This document shows positions 1-8,228 of a stretch of DNA of 64,000 bases, one piece after another. Source of the stretch: CAYVUM01 sp964619055. Lineage in GTDB: Bacteria; Pseudomonadota; Alphaproteobacteria; Rhodospirillales; Defluviicoccaceae. The notes beneath the pieces are model-generated. The model saw only the letters and a list, made by a program, of their open reading frames with translations, was not told the DNA's origin and searched no databases. Every line of letters begins with the position of its first letter. The first letter of the stretch is position 1. Position numbers and translations under genes: made by a program. The DNA lies in assembly GCA_964619055.1 (NCBI GenBank), contig CAZUDB010000004.1:34961-98960 (forward strand). Reading direction: 5' to 3'.

Positions 1-270
1 GGCGAGCACGTGTGGCCGGACCTAGTTACCCCGGAGCAAACCGAGTTGTGGGCCGGTGACCCCGCCCTCTCCCGTCTTGATGCCTTGCGCGCGGCGTTGA
101 AGGGAGAGCTTCTAGGCTTTGAATTTTATCATCATGTGGCGAAGACTTCGACGGATCCGGAAATCCGCACTATTGCGAAGGAATTCGCCGATGAGGAGTC
201 CGAGCACATTCGGCTACTCGAACAATGGATCGAGCGCGAACAGAGCGAAACCGTGGCGGTCGGCGGCTAA
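1..270 (+). CDS. Rubrerythrin / ferritin-like di-iron protein (5' truncated by window)
   Basis: The reading frame is open from base 1, so the GTG at 10 is probably internal and the N-terminus lies outside the window. The visible ~89 residues form one half of a ferritin-like four-helix bundle: an ELLGFEFYHHVAK helix and a DEESEHIRLLEQWI helix carrying the E-x-x-H iron-ligand pattern expected of rubrerythrins. Rubrerythrins reduce peroxide in the cytoplasm using electrons from a reductase or rubredoxin. The gene precedes an NfnAB-type oxidoreductase and then a second rubrerythrin on the same strand, so a shared peroxide-detoxifying operon is likely. Whether it carries an N-terminal metal ribbon cannot be seen. 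Confidence 0.8.
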   Translation, partial: GEHVWPDLVTPEQTELWAGDPALSRLDALRAALKGELLGFEFYHHVAKTSTDPEIRTIAKEFADEESEHIRLLEQWIEREQSETVAVGG

Positions 271-289
271 CAACGCTGATTCGCCCAAC

Positions 290-313
290 ACACGATTGCT
301 CCGCCAATCGTGT
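290..313. repeat. Perfect 9-bp inverted repeat between rubrerythrin and nfnAB
   Basis: ACACGATTG (290-298) and CAATCGTGT (305-313) form a perfect hairpin with a 6-nt loop, 20 bp after the rubrerythrin stop. No T-run follows, so it is not a classical intrinsic terminator. It could be an operator or an mRNA processing or attenuation stem. The rest of this 167-bp gap has further short dyads (GGCAA/TTGCC at 365-379). Confidence 0.5.
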
Positions 314-437
314 TCAACGGTCTGTTTCGGTTAGCGGCAGACGCTCGCCGTTCCACGGAGCGTTGGCAAGGGGGTTGCCGTTTACGGTCCGCCCGGCGCG
401 CTTTTTCCAAGCGTTCTCTGGAGGTTAAGCGACGGAT

Positions 438-2783
438 ATGTACACAATCACTCAACGCGAGGCGTTCTCCGACACAACCTTTCTGTGGGATGTTCACGCC
501 CCCGATGTGGCGCGCGCATCGCAACCCGGCCATTTCATCATGCTCCGGCTTCACGAAGGCAGCGAACGCATTCCGCTGACCGTTGCCGATTTCGATCGCG
601 AGGCCGGTACGGTCACGCTGGTGGTGCAGGCGCTCGGCAAGACCACCCTGGAGATGCGAGATCGCTACAAGGCCGGCGACACGTTTAAAGACTTCGTTGG
701 GCCGCTCGGGCTCCCGCAACATGTCGACAAGGTCGGCACCGTCGTTCTGGTCGGCGGCGGATTGGGCGTTGCGCCCGTTTACCCGCAACTGCGGGCCTTC
801 AGGGAAGCAGGCAACCGTATTATCGGCATCATCGGCTTTCGGAGCCAGCCGTTGGTGTTCTGGGAGGACCGGTTCCGCGAGCATTGCGACGAGCTGATCG
901 TCTGCACGGACGATGGCAGCTACGGCCGTGAGGGCTTCGTCACCGACGCCTTGAAGTCAGTTCTGGAGACCGAACACCCTGACTTGGTGGTGGCCATTGG
1001 TCCCCTGCCGATGATGAACGCCTGCGTCGAGACGACGCGGCCCTATGGCGTTAAGACCATGGTCTCGTTGAACGCCATTATGGTCGACGGCACCGGAATG
1101 TGCGGGTCCTGCCGCGTGACCGTGGATGGCGTGGTCAAATTCGCCTGCGTCGAAGGGCCGGACTTCGACGGCCACATGGTCGACTTCAAGGAACTGATCG
1201 CGCGGCAGAAACGGTTCAAGAGCCAGGAGGGCACGGCCAATGATGCCTATGCCCACATCTGCAACCTGGAGACCCGGCTGTTCGATAATGCCGAGCGCAG
1301 CTACAAGAAACTGAAGGAGGTGCAGCCCACCCAAATGCCCATGCCAGAGCGGGACGCAACGGAACGAAGCCGCAACTTCGAAGAAGTCAACCTGGGCTAC
1401 ACCATGGCCGACGCGTTGGTGGAGGCGGAGCGTTGCATCCAGTGCAAGAAGCCCACGTGCATCGCCGGTTGTCCGGTGGCCATCGACATCCCCCGCTTCA
1501 TCCGCCACCTCATTGTCCGCGATCTGCCGGGCGCGTTGGACGTGATCAACGAGTCGAACCTGTTTCCTTCGGTGTGCGGACGGGTTTGTCCACAGGAAAC
1601 CCAATGCGAAAGCCAATGTGTCCTGGCCAAGAAGATGGCTCCGGTGGCCATCGGCCGGCTGGAGCGCTTCGTTGGGGACAGCGTGACGGCATCCCCACCG
1701 CAAGCACCTCAGTTTGCCGAGGATTTGGGCAACGTCGCCATCGTTGGGTCCGGACCCGCGGGTCTGGCCGCGGCTGCGGACCTGGTTCGCTTTGGTGCCA
1801 AGGTTACCGTTTATGAGGCATTGCACGTCGTTGGCGGCGTGCTGCGCTATGGCATTCCAGCGTTCCGCTTGCCGCGACCGATCATTGACCGAGAGGTCCA
1901 ACGGCTGAGCGATCTGGGGGTCAACGTCATCACCAACAAGGTCGTGGGCAAGACGTTCACGATCCCGGAACTTCTCAACGGCCACGGCTATGACGCGGTA
2001 TTCGTGGGCGCCGGGGCCGGTGCGCCGATGTTCCTTGGCATTCCGGGCGAGTTCGCCGGCCAAGTCTATTCGGCCAACGAATTCCTAACCCGAGTCAATC
2101 TGATGGGCGGCGACCGCTTCCCCTATCACGATACACCCATCGGTCTCGGTGACCGGGTGGTCGTGATCGGGGCCGGCAACACCGCCATGGATTGCCTGCG
2201 CGTGGCCAAACGCTTAGGCGCAGGCGCCGTCGATTGCGTCTATCGCCGGTCTGAAGCCGAAGCACCGGCCCGGATCGAAGAGCTCCGTCACGCTAAAGAG
2301 GAAGGCATCGGCTTCCGGTTCCTGCACTCTCCCGTTGCCATTCAAACGGACGATGACGGCAATGTCCGCGGCATCCAGCTCCAGAAAATGGAGCTGGGGG
2401 AGCCGGACGCACAAGGACGGCGCAGACCGCAGCCCCTAGACGAATTTGTTGATTTGGAGTGCGACACGGTCATCTACGCCCTAGGTACCCAGGCCAATCC
2501 GATCGTCGCCCAGTCCACGCCCGGGCTTGGTCTCAACAAATGGGGCAATATCGTCGCTGACGATGCATCCCAGGCGACCAATCTCAAGGGCGTTTTTGCC
2601 GGCGGTGACATCGTGACGGGTGGTGCCACGGTCATCTTGGCCATGGGCGCCGGCCGTCGCGCGGCTCGGGCCATTGGCGCGTACCTCCAAGCGGGCAAAG
2701 CCAGTTGGCCTCCGTCGGCGGAGGAGATTGAGGCCTTCACGCCGCTTGCGTCTGCGGAGGCAGAGGCCGTTCCAGCGGCTTGA
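438..2783 (+). CDS. Fused NfnAB-type NAD(P)H:ferredoxin oxidoreductase (SudB-like FAD/NAD domain plus GltD-like domain)
   Basis: At 781 aa this is a fusion of two proteins usually encoded separately. Residues 1-270 resemble NfnA/SudB: a ferredoxin-reductase fold ending in an Asp-plus-three-Cys [2Fe-2S] motif (D217, C222, C225, C237). Residues ~300-765 resemble NfnB and the glutamate synthase small subunit: two Cys clusters (C333/336/341/345 and C380/384/390/394) for [4Fe-4S] centres, an FAD site VAIVGSGPAGLAAAADL and a nucleotide site VVVIGAGNTAMDC. NfnAB enzymes couple NADH, NADPH and ferredoxin by electron bifurcation. It sits between two rubrerythrin genes, so it probably supplies their reducing power. 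A GGAGG lies 13 nt before ATG 438. Fusion and cofactor motifs are seen; bifurcation is inferred. Confidence 0.88.
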   Translation: MYTITQREAFSDTTFLWDVHAPDVARASQPGHFIMLRLHEGSERIPLTVADFDREAGTVTLVVQALGKTTLEMRDRYKAGDTFKDFVGPLGLPQHVDKVGTVVLVGGGLGVAPVYPQLRAFREAGNRIIGIIGFRSQPLVFWEDRFREHCDELIVCTDDGSYGREGFVTDALKSVLETEHPDLVVAIGPLPMMNACVETTRPYGVKTMVSLNAIMVDGTGMCGSCRVTVDGVVKFACVEGPDFDGHMVDFKELIARQKRFKSQEGTANDAYAHICNLETRLFDNAERSYKKLKEVQPTQMPMPERDATERSRNFEEVNLGYTMADALVEAERCIQCKKPTCIAGCPVAIDIPRFIRHLIVRDLPGALDVINESNLFPSVCGRVCPQETQCESQCVLAKKMAPVAIGRLERFVGDSVTASPPQAPQFAEDLGNVAIVGSGPAGLAAAADLVRFGAKVTVYEALHVVGGVLRYGIPAFRLPRPIIDREVQRLSDLGVNVITNKVVGKTFTIPELLNGHGYDAVFVGAGAGAPMFLGIPGEFAGQVYSANEFLTRVNLMGGDRFPYHDTPIGLGDRVVVIGAGNTAMDCLRVAKRLGAGAVDCVYRRSEAEAPARIEELRHAKEEGIGFRFLHSPVAIQTDDDGNVRGIQLQKMELGEPDAQGRRRPQPLDEFVDLECDTVIYALGTQANPIVAQSTPGLGLNKWGNIVADDASQATNLKGVFAGGDIVTGGATVILAMGAGRRAARAIGAYLQAGKASWPPSAEEIEAFTPLASAEAEAVPAA

Positions 2784-2855
2784 CGTCCCCAGCAACTGAT
2801 CGGTCCCACCGTCCCCGAACGCCGAGAAAAACACGTGTCTGTTAGGAGTTGACCC

Positions 2856-3488
2856 ATGATCTGTCCGAAGTGCCACCGCCCGCTCGAAGGTGATGAGGTT
2901 TATATCTGCTGCGGTACCGCGTCCGTGGCTTGGCGCTGTGGGAATTGTCACAAGGTGAGCGAAGGCTTCGCTTTCCCCTATGGCAGTTGTCCGAAATGTG
3001 GCGGCACGCTGAAACTGTTGGATGCTCGATCCGTGGATGAAGAGCAGTCGCTCGCCGCCCTGCGGAAAGCCTTCGAGATCGAACTGGGCGGGCACGCCTT
3101 TTACAGCCGGGCGGCGCGCTCCACCGATGACCCCGTTTTGAAAGACCTGTTTGAGTCGCTCGCCAAAATGGAAGAGGAGCATATGGAGACGCTGGCGAAC
3201 CGCTACCATGCGGCCGTCCCGGAGCCGTCGCCGGACTTCCAGATCGAGCGTGCGGCGATTTTCGCTGGCATTGAAAACCGTTCAAGCGATCCGGACAACC
3301 TGTTCCGCATTGCCATCGGCTGCGAGGAGCGAGCCGCCGCCTATTTTACGGAGCAGAGCAAGAATGTGCCGGCGGGTTCGGCCGAAGACGAACTCTATCG
3401 CGAACTGGCTGCCGAAGAGCGCGACCATGTCGATATGCTGTCGACGGCGTACGAGTGCTGGCGCGCTGACAAGCCGGCCCTGGTGTAG
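2856..3488 (+). CDS. Rubrerythrin-family protein with N-terminal double Cys ribbon
   Basis: A 210-aa protein with start fixed by AGGAG 7 nt before ATG 2856. Residues 1-50 hold eight cysteines, as C3-x2-C6, C18-C19, C28-x2-C31 and C45-x2-C48, which looks like two zinc-ribbon or rubredoxin-like knuckles. Residues ~60-205 are a ferritin-like bundle with ligand-type motifs IELGGHAFY, KMEEEHMETL and AAEERDHVDML. Classical rubrerythrin has its rubredoxin at the C-terminus; the inverted order is known from reverse rubrerythrins. The role is probably peroxide reduction or iron handling with NfnAB 72 bp upstream. Whether the Cys sites bind Fe or Zn cannot be decided from sequence. Confidence 0.85.
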   Translation: MICPKCHRPLEGDEVYICCGTASVAWRCGNCHKVSEGFAFPYGSCPKCGGTLKLLDARSVDEEQSLAALRKAFEIELGGHAFYSRAARSTDDPVLKDLFESLAKMEEEHMETLANRYHAAVPEPSPDFQIERAAIFAGIENRSSDPDNLFRIAIGCEERAAAYFTEQSKNVPAGSAEDELYRELAAEERDHVDMLSTAYECWRADKPALV

Positions 3489-3573
3489 AAAACCGGCGAG
3501 AGTTACGGCGCCAAAAAAAACGCTCTCCGTCCCCAACCTCAATACACTGGCGCGCCAACACCGGGCTGATCGA

Positions 3574-4404
3574 TCAGACGAGGTGTTGGCCGCCGGTGAT
3601 GTAAAGTTCGGTGCCGGTGACATAGCCGGCTTCGGGACTGCAGAAGTAGTGAATGGCATGGGCCACGTCTTCGGCCGAACCCATCCGCTCCAGTGGAATG
3701 CGCGGAATTAGGCTTTCGTACTCCGGCTGGATCATGGCGGTTTTGATTTCGCCGGGACATACCGCATTAACGCGAACCCCAAGCGGCGCGAACTCATGGG
3801 CCAGCTCCCGTGTGAGCGCAGAAAGTGCCGCTTTCGAAATGCTGTAGGCGGAGCCGGCGAACGGGTGAATGGCATGGCCCGCGATGGAAGTCACGTTGAC
3901 GATGGACCCGCGTCCGCGGTGCAGGGCCGCGGCAAAACCGCGTGCCAGGGTCAGCGCTGCAAACAGATTGAGCTCAAAAACCTCGTGCCATGCATCCAGG
4001 TCACCGTTCAAGCAGCCGAGCCGCTCCTTGTAAGTCGACTTTGGTGAAATCCCCGCATTGTTGACGAGCGCCGTCAAGGGACCGCCGGCGAGCGTCCGGT
4101 TGGCCCCGGCGATAAAGCCGTTCAGACTGTCGCGATCTCCGAGATCGGTGGGGAAATGTGTGGTCCAGTTCGGGTCCCGACGGCACTCTGCCGGCACCGG
4201 ATCACGCGAGCAGGTCAGAATCTGCCAGCCTTTTTCGAGGAAAACCCGTGCCGTCGCATGGCCGATGCCACGGCTCGCCCCCGTAATGATAACGGATGGG
4301 CGCGCCGCATCGGTGGTGGCACGCGCGCGCTGATCATCCGCAAGTGGTTCCCTCGACGCGTGTGGACACTCTTGGTCCGCCACCTCGGTCCTTTCCACTG
4401 CCAT
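3574..4404 (-). CDS. Short-chain dehydrogenase/reductase (SDR)
   Basis: A 276-aa classical SDR. The cofactor loop is SVIITGASRGIGHATARVF, the structural NNAG appears as ALVNNAGISP, and the catalytic Ser and Tyr-x3-Lys are in VNVTSIAGHA and YSISKAALSALTREL. About 35 residues precede the Rossmann start, so a later start is possible. It follows the universal stress protein stop by only 2 bp, implying translational coupling and a common stress operon. The substrate is unknown; sequence is of the 3-oxoacyl-ACP/CoA reductase type, but neighbours do not indicate fatty-acid synthesis. Confidence 0.85.
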   Translation of the reverse strand: MAVERTEVADQECPHASREPLADDQRARATTDAARPSVIITGASRGIGHATARVFLEKGWQILTCSRDPVPAECRRDPNWTTHFPTDLGDRDSLNGFIAGANRTLAGGPLTALVNNAGISPKSTYKERLGCLNGDLDAWHEVFELNLFAALTLARGFAAALHRGRGSIVNVTSIAGHAIHPFAGSAYSISKAALSALTRELAHEFAPLGVRVNAVCPGEIKTAMIQPEYESLIPRIPLERMGSAEDVAHAIHYFCSPEAGYVTGTELYITGGQHLV

Positions 4405-4406
4405 GG

Positions 4407-5357
4407 TTAATGGGCCATCAGCAGCGGAATCATGGAGCGCTCCAAGACATGGCGAGTCACGCCGCCCAGGATCATCTCGTACAACCGACCGTGGGTGTAG
4501 GCGCCCATCACAATCAGGTCCGCCCCCGCAGCAACGGCTGCATCCAACAAGGCCGACCCCACGGAGCCGCCGGCTTCAGGGACGGTTCCGACCCGTGCCT
4601 CGATGCCGTGAAGGGCGAGGTAGTCGACAACACCCGCCGCTGCGGTCGGGCCACTTTCCTCTGTGGCGGTGCCGGCCATCCCGCTCGCCGGGGCGCTCAA
4701 GATCACTACCAGGCGGGCACGGGCCAAGAACGGCAAAGCCGCGGCCAGGGCCCGGGTCGACTCGGCACTCGCCGTCCAGGCCACGGCCACATGGCGCCCA
4801 AGCTCAGGAACGGGGTATGCGCCTTCGGCGCCGTCGTTCGCAGCAGGGGCACCTCCAAAATCGGGCGGCACAACCAGCACCGGACGACCGCTTTCAAACA
4901 GGGCGGAATTCAGTGTTGCCCGGGTCACATCATCGGCCTCGGGTTCAGCACGACCAAGAACGATGAGGTCCGACAGATGACCTCGCCAAACCGTTTCGTC
5001 GGCTTCGTGGCCGACAACGTCCGTCCACGTCAGGCTTGGGCCGTCCGCAATAGCCACCGGACCCACCGCCGACGCTGTGGCAAACGGAACGTCATAGGCC
5101 TTGCGGGCGACCTCTAGGGCATCGCGAACGGCTTCGGCGCGGAGCGCCGCCTCGGACTCCGCGAGGCTGACCAAGTCCTGAATCATCGCGCCGGAAATGC
5201 CTTCGCCGAGCAATGGCACGGCCTCCTGCGGGATGGCTCGCACATGCAACACATCGATCCGAGCCCGACAAGCTCGCGCAATGGCGACCGCAGCACGCAG
5301 GCGGGGCCGCACCATTTGGGCGTGGGAGACCGGGACGAGAAGTCGCCGCACGGCCAT
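4407..5357 (-). CDS. Universal stress protein with two tandem Usp domains
   Basis: A protein of about 316 aa with start at ATG 5357, chosen because AAGGAG lies 9 nt upstream and the product begins directly with the Usp strand MAVRRLLVPVSHAQ. Domain 1 spans ~1-150. Domain 2 (~165-310) ends with GADLIVMGAYTHGRLYEMILG, the G-x2-G-x9-G nucleotide-binding type motif, then VTRHVLERSMIPLLMAH. Tandem Usp proteins are cytoplasmic stress factors, often induced by hypoxia or stasis. It is co-oriented and nearly contiguous with an SDR downstream and an APH/P-loop fusion upstream (111-bp gap), so the three probably form one stress unit. Confidence 0.9.
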   Translation of the reverse strand: MAVRRLLVPVSHAQMVRPRLRAAVAIARACRARIDVLHVRAIPQEAVPLLGEGISGAMIQDLVSLAESEAALRAEAVRDALEVARKAYDVPFATASAVGPVAIADGPSLTWTDVVGHEADETVWRGHLSDLIVLGRAEPEADDVTRATLNSALFESGRPVLVVPPDFGGAPAANDGAEGAYPVPELGRHVAVAWTASAESTRALAAALPFLARARLVVILSAPASGMAGTATEESGPTAAAGVVDYLALHGIEARVGTVPEAGGSVGSALLDAAVAAGADLIVMGAYTHGRLYEMILGGVTRHVLERSMIPLLMAH

Positions 5358-5468
5358 CGCTTCCTGCTCCTTGTGGACCCAATATTTTATTTTGGACTTG
5401 GGCGCTCGAAAAGGAAAGGCCCGGGTCCGACCCAAGGCCCCGAACTGCATCCATGCCTCACCGATACG

Positions 5469-7079
5469 TCAACCGATGTTGGCGGCAACCAAGGCGGCCG
5501 AAAGCGTGTCCTCGCGGGACCCGCTGGTATCGATCCGCGACCACGTGATATCGCCCAAATCGTATTGCATTTGCAGTTTCACGACCCAGGAAGTGGCATC
5601 GGACACATTGCGCCGTCGGCGCGTGACCCGCTGCTCCATCATGTCCGGCGGAGCCTCCAGCCACAGCCCGAAAAACGGCACACCCGCACCGCGCGCCACC
5701 TCCTCAATCGCCATGCGTTCACCCGGATCGGAAAACACGGCATCCGCGATAACGGACTGGCCGGCGGCAAGCACGGACCGGCACTCGGCGAATACGGCCG
5801 CATAGGTTTTTTGTGTCATCTCGGGACCATATGCCGCACTGCCGAGGCGACGTTCAAGCTCGACCCCGGCCAGGCGCTTGCGCGTGGCATCGGTCCGAAC
5901 GATCCGAGCCCCCGGCGCTGCACCGAAATGGGGCGACATATCCCGCGCCATGCGTGATTTGCCCGTGCCCGAGAGTCCGCCGACGGCCACCAGACGCGGC
6001 GAATCTGGCTCCAGGTAGGCGAGCGCACGATCCAAGTAACTTCCCGCCTCGTCTCGCGCGGCCTCCGCTGCCTTCGCGTCGGTAAGGGTCGCGGACGCCA
6101 GGGCGTCGACGTGGCTGCGAATGGCCGCGCGCACGGCAAGAAACAGGGGCATCGCCGCCAGTCCGCTAGCAGCACGCATTCCGGCCCCGCCACCATCCGC
6201 TCCATCGCCGTCGCCAAGCGCGTCACCGGTGACGTCCAGGTAGCGATTGAGCAGGATGCTGGCATGGCGGCGAAGTCCGCGGTGGTCCAGGTCCATGACG
6301 AGGAACGCCAAGTCGTACAGGACATCGATCTTGGCCAAGTCGGGATCGAATTCGATGGCGTCAAACAAGGTGGCACTGCCATCGTGCAGAAAGATATTGC
6401 GCAAATGGAGGTCGCCGTGACCGTGGCGGACGCGACCAGTCCGTCGGCGCCGCTCCAAGCCGTCGGCCACGGCCGAGAGCACCTTTCTGGAGCCCGCGGT
6501 TACGGCTTCGACGCGCGCTTGATCCAAAAACGCCGCGGCCGGGTCGTCGAAGCATTGCGCGTTCGAGGTAATGATCCGATCGATCAGGCCAGCGCCGCCG
6601 GCTTCCGGGCAAACTTGTGCATCGCTATGGAAGCGTGCGATCGCATCGGCCAAATCCTCCATGGCGAAGCGATCAAGCCGGCCGTCGACGGCGAGACGAT
6701 CGAACAAAGTGCTCTGATCGAAGCGTTCCATCGCCACCAGCCAATCAACGACGGTGTCGCCGCCCTTGGGGTCGTTCAACTGGCCCAGGCGCAGCCGTCC
6801 GTTGGATGTGCGGAGAACCGGCACGACACCGCGGTAGATGTCCGGTGCAGTGCGACGGTTAACACGCACCTCCGCCTCACACATGCGACGACGCTGTTCG
6901 ACCGTGGAAAAGTCCAGGTAAGGTAAACGCACGGAGCGCTTCAATTTGAAGGCGCTACGAGCCACTAGGAAGATGATCGAAATGTGGGTGTCGAGGCGAT
7001 CAACCCGTGAAAGCCACTCCCCGTAGGCCTCGGGCCGCGACAGGAACTCCACAACCTCGCTTTGGTCCTCGACGATCAA
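5469..7079 (-). CDS. Bifunctional aminoglycoside-phosphotransferase-like / P-loop kinase fusion protein
   Basis: A 536-aa protein. The N-terminal ~330 residues are an APH/choline-kinase-like fold with Brenner motif GHGDLHLRNIFLHDG and metal-binding DAIEFDPDLAKIDVLYDLA. The C-terminal ~170 residues are a P-loop nucleotide kinase with Walker A GGLSGTGKS. This two-domain arrangement (COG2187 plus COG0645 type) is known as a conserved uncharacterised protein often beside Usp genes. It starts at TTG 7079, supported by GGAGGG about 9 nt upstream; no ATG lies nearby. Substrates are unknown, and antibiotic resistance should not be assumed. A Usp and an SDR follow on the same strand. Confidence 0.82.
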   Translation of the reverse strand: MIVEDQSEVVEFLSRPEAYGEWLSRVDRLDTHISIIFLVARSAFKLKRSVRLPYLDFSTVEQRRRMCEAEVRVNRRTAPDIYRGVVPVLRTSNGRLRLGQLNDPKGGDTVVDWLVAMERFDQSTLFDRLAVDGRLDRFAMEDLADAIARFHSDAQVCPEAGGAGLIDRIITSNAQCFDDPAAAFLDQARVEAVTAGSRKVLSAVADGLERRRRTGRVRHGHGDLHLRNIFLHDGSATLFDAIEFDPDLAKIDVLYDLAFLVMDLDHRGLRRHASILLNRYLDVTGDALGDGDGADGGGAGMRAASGLAAMPLFLAVRAAIRSHVDALASATLTDAKAAEAARDEAGSYLDRALAYLEPDSPRLVAVGGLSGTGKSRMARDMSPHFGAAPGARIVRTDATRKRLAGVELERRLGSAAYGPEMTQKTYAAVFAECRSVLAAGQSVIADAVFSDPGERMAIEEVARGAGVPFFGLWLEAPPDMMEQRVTRRRRNVSDATSWVVKLQMQYDLGDITWSRIDTSGSREDTLSAALVAANIG

Positions 7080-7268
7080 ACGACTCAGCCCTCCGGGACA
7101 CGGTCGCGCCGGTTTCGGGATTCACTGCCTCGGTGCGGTCCCCTTGTACCCCAATCCCTACCCTACGCCGTCAACTAAACGAGGCAAGAGCGATGGCGTA
7201 CCAACGCTGTCCCTCCCTGCAAAGCGAAATGATTTCTGATGGTTAGGCGTCGGTGAGCGCTGCTGCCC

Positions 7269-8228
7269 TCACTCGAAAGTCGCTCTCCGTTCCGCCACGC
7301 CGTAAGGATCTTCGTGAATCAGCACGTCGGCGCCGGGAAACGCCGCTTCGACAGTCCGCATGACCTGATCGGCAATGGCATGGGCGTCGAGCAATGTCAT
7401 CCCGCCGTCCATCTCCAGGTGAAACTGAATGAACGTGCGCGTACCCGACGACCGCGTCCGTAAATCGTGCATATCGATCACGCCGGCATGGGCCGTGACG
7501 ATGTCGCGTATACGCACCCGGTCGTCATCGGGCAACTCCCGGTCCATCAGAAAATCCAAGCTTTGGCGAATGATCTTCCAGGCACTGCTCAGCAGATAGG
7601 CTCCGATGGCAAGCGCGACCACGGGATCAGCCCAAACGGCGCCGAACTCCGATACGAGAACGAGGGCCGTAATGACCGCCAAATTGCTCAGCAGATCCGC
7701 CCGATAGTGCAGAGCGTCGGCGCCGATGGCCACGGACCCCGTACGTTTGACAACGAAGCGCTGAAACAGAACAAGGGCGAGGGTCAGCACGATCGACAAA
7801 CCCATGACGGCGAGTCCCACTTCCGTCCGCACGACGGCCGCGGGTTCGACGAGGCGTTGCCCGGCCTCAAACATTAAGAACCCTGCCGAGCCAAATACAA
7901 ACGCCGCCTGGGCCAGCCCAGCGATCGGTTCCGCCTTGCCGTGACCAAACCGGTGTTCGCGGTCTGCTGGCTGCATTGCGTGGCGAACAGCAACCAGGGT
8001 GACAATGGACGCAGCCAAATCGAGCACCGAGTCAACCAACGTCGACAAAACGCCCACGGAGCCCGTCAGCAACCAGGCCAGCGTCTTCGCCGCAATGAGA
8101 AGGCCCGCCACGCTCACTGAGGCGATGGCCGCAAATCGCTTCAAACGATCGTGCCGCGCTGCACCGGATGGCGTTGTTGCCGCCGCTACGGAGCTGCCGG
8201 GCGTTTTGAGAGCCGCCGAGTCCGTCAC
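7269..8228 (-). CDS. Cation diffusion facilitator (CDF) metal efflux transporter
   Basis: About 319 aa, starting at GTG 8228, which overlaps the pdxH stop as GTGA and has GGAG about 8 nt upstream. An upstream in-frame extension to 8312 lies inside pdxH and is less likely. The protein has six predicted membrane segments. The paired metal-site helices carry STLVDSVLDLAAS and GADALHYRADLLSN, giving the D-x3-D and H-x3-D pattern of FieF/YiiP-type Zn/Fe efflux antiporters. The cytoplasmic C-terminal domain carries HDLRTRSSGTRTFIQFHLEMD. It exports divalent cations from the cytoplasm to the periplasm. The specific metal is not resolved. Confidence 0.9.
   Translation of the reverse strand: MTDSAALKTPGSSVAAATTPSGAARHDRLKRFAAIASVSVAGLLIAAKTLAWLLTGSVGVLSTLVDSVLDLAASIVTLVAVRHAMQPADREHRFGHGKAEPIAGLAQAAFVFGSAGFLMFEAGQRLVEPAAVVRTEVGLAVMGLSIVLTLALVLFQRFVVKRTGSVAIGADALHYRADLLSNLAVITALVLVSEFGAVWADPVVALAIGAYLLSSAWKIIRQSLDFLMDRELPDDDRVRIRDIVTAHAGVIDMHDLRTRSSGTRTFIQFHLEMDGGMTLLDAHAIADQVMRTVEAAFPGADVLIHEDPYGVAERRATFE

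Noticed and set aside
957..2063. 368-aa open frame on - opposite nfnAB
   Set aside because: It lies entirely inside the conserved coding strand of the NfnAB fusion, has no recognisable motif and reflects GC-rich third positions.
4296..5117. 273-aa open frame on + opposite the Usp gene
   Set aside because: Antiparallel shadow of the tandem Usp protein; composition dominated by Arg/Gly/Pro and no family features.
6111..6926. 271-aa open frame on + opposite the APH/P-loop fusion
   Set aside because: Shadow of a gene with clear Brenner and Walker motifs on the other strand.
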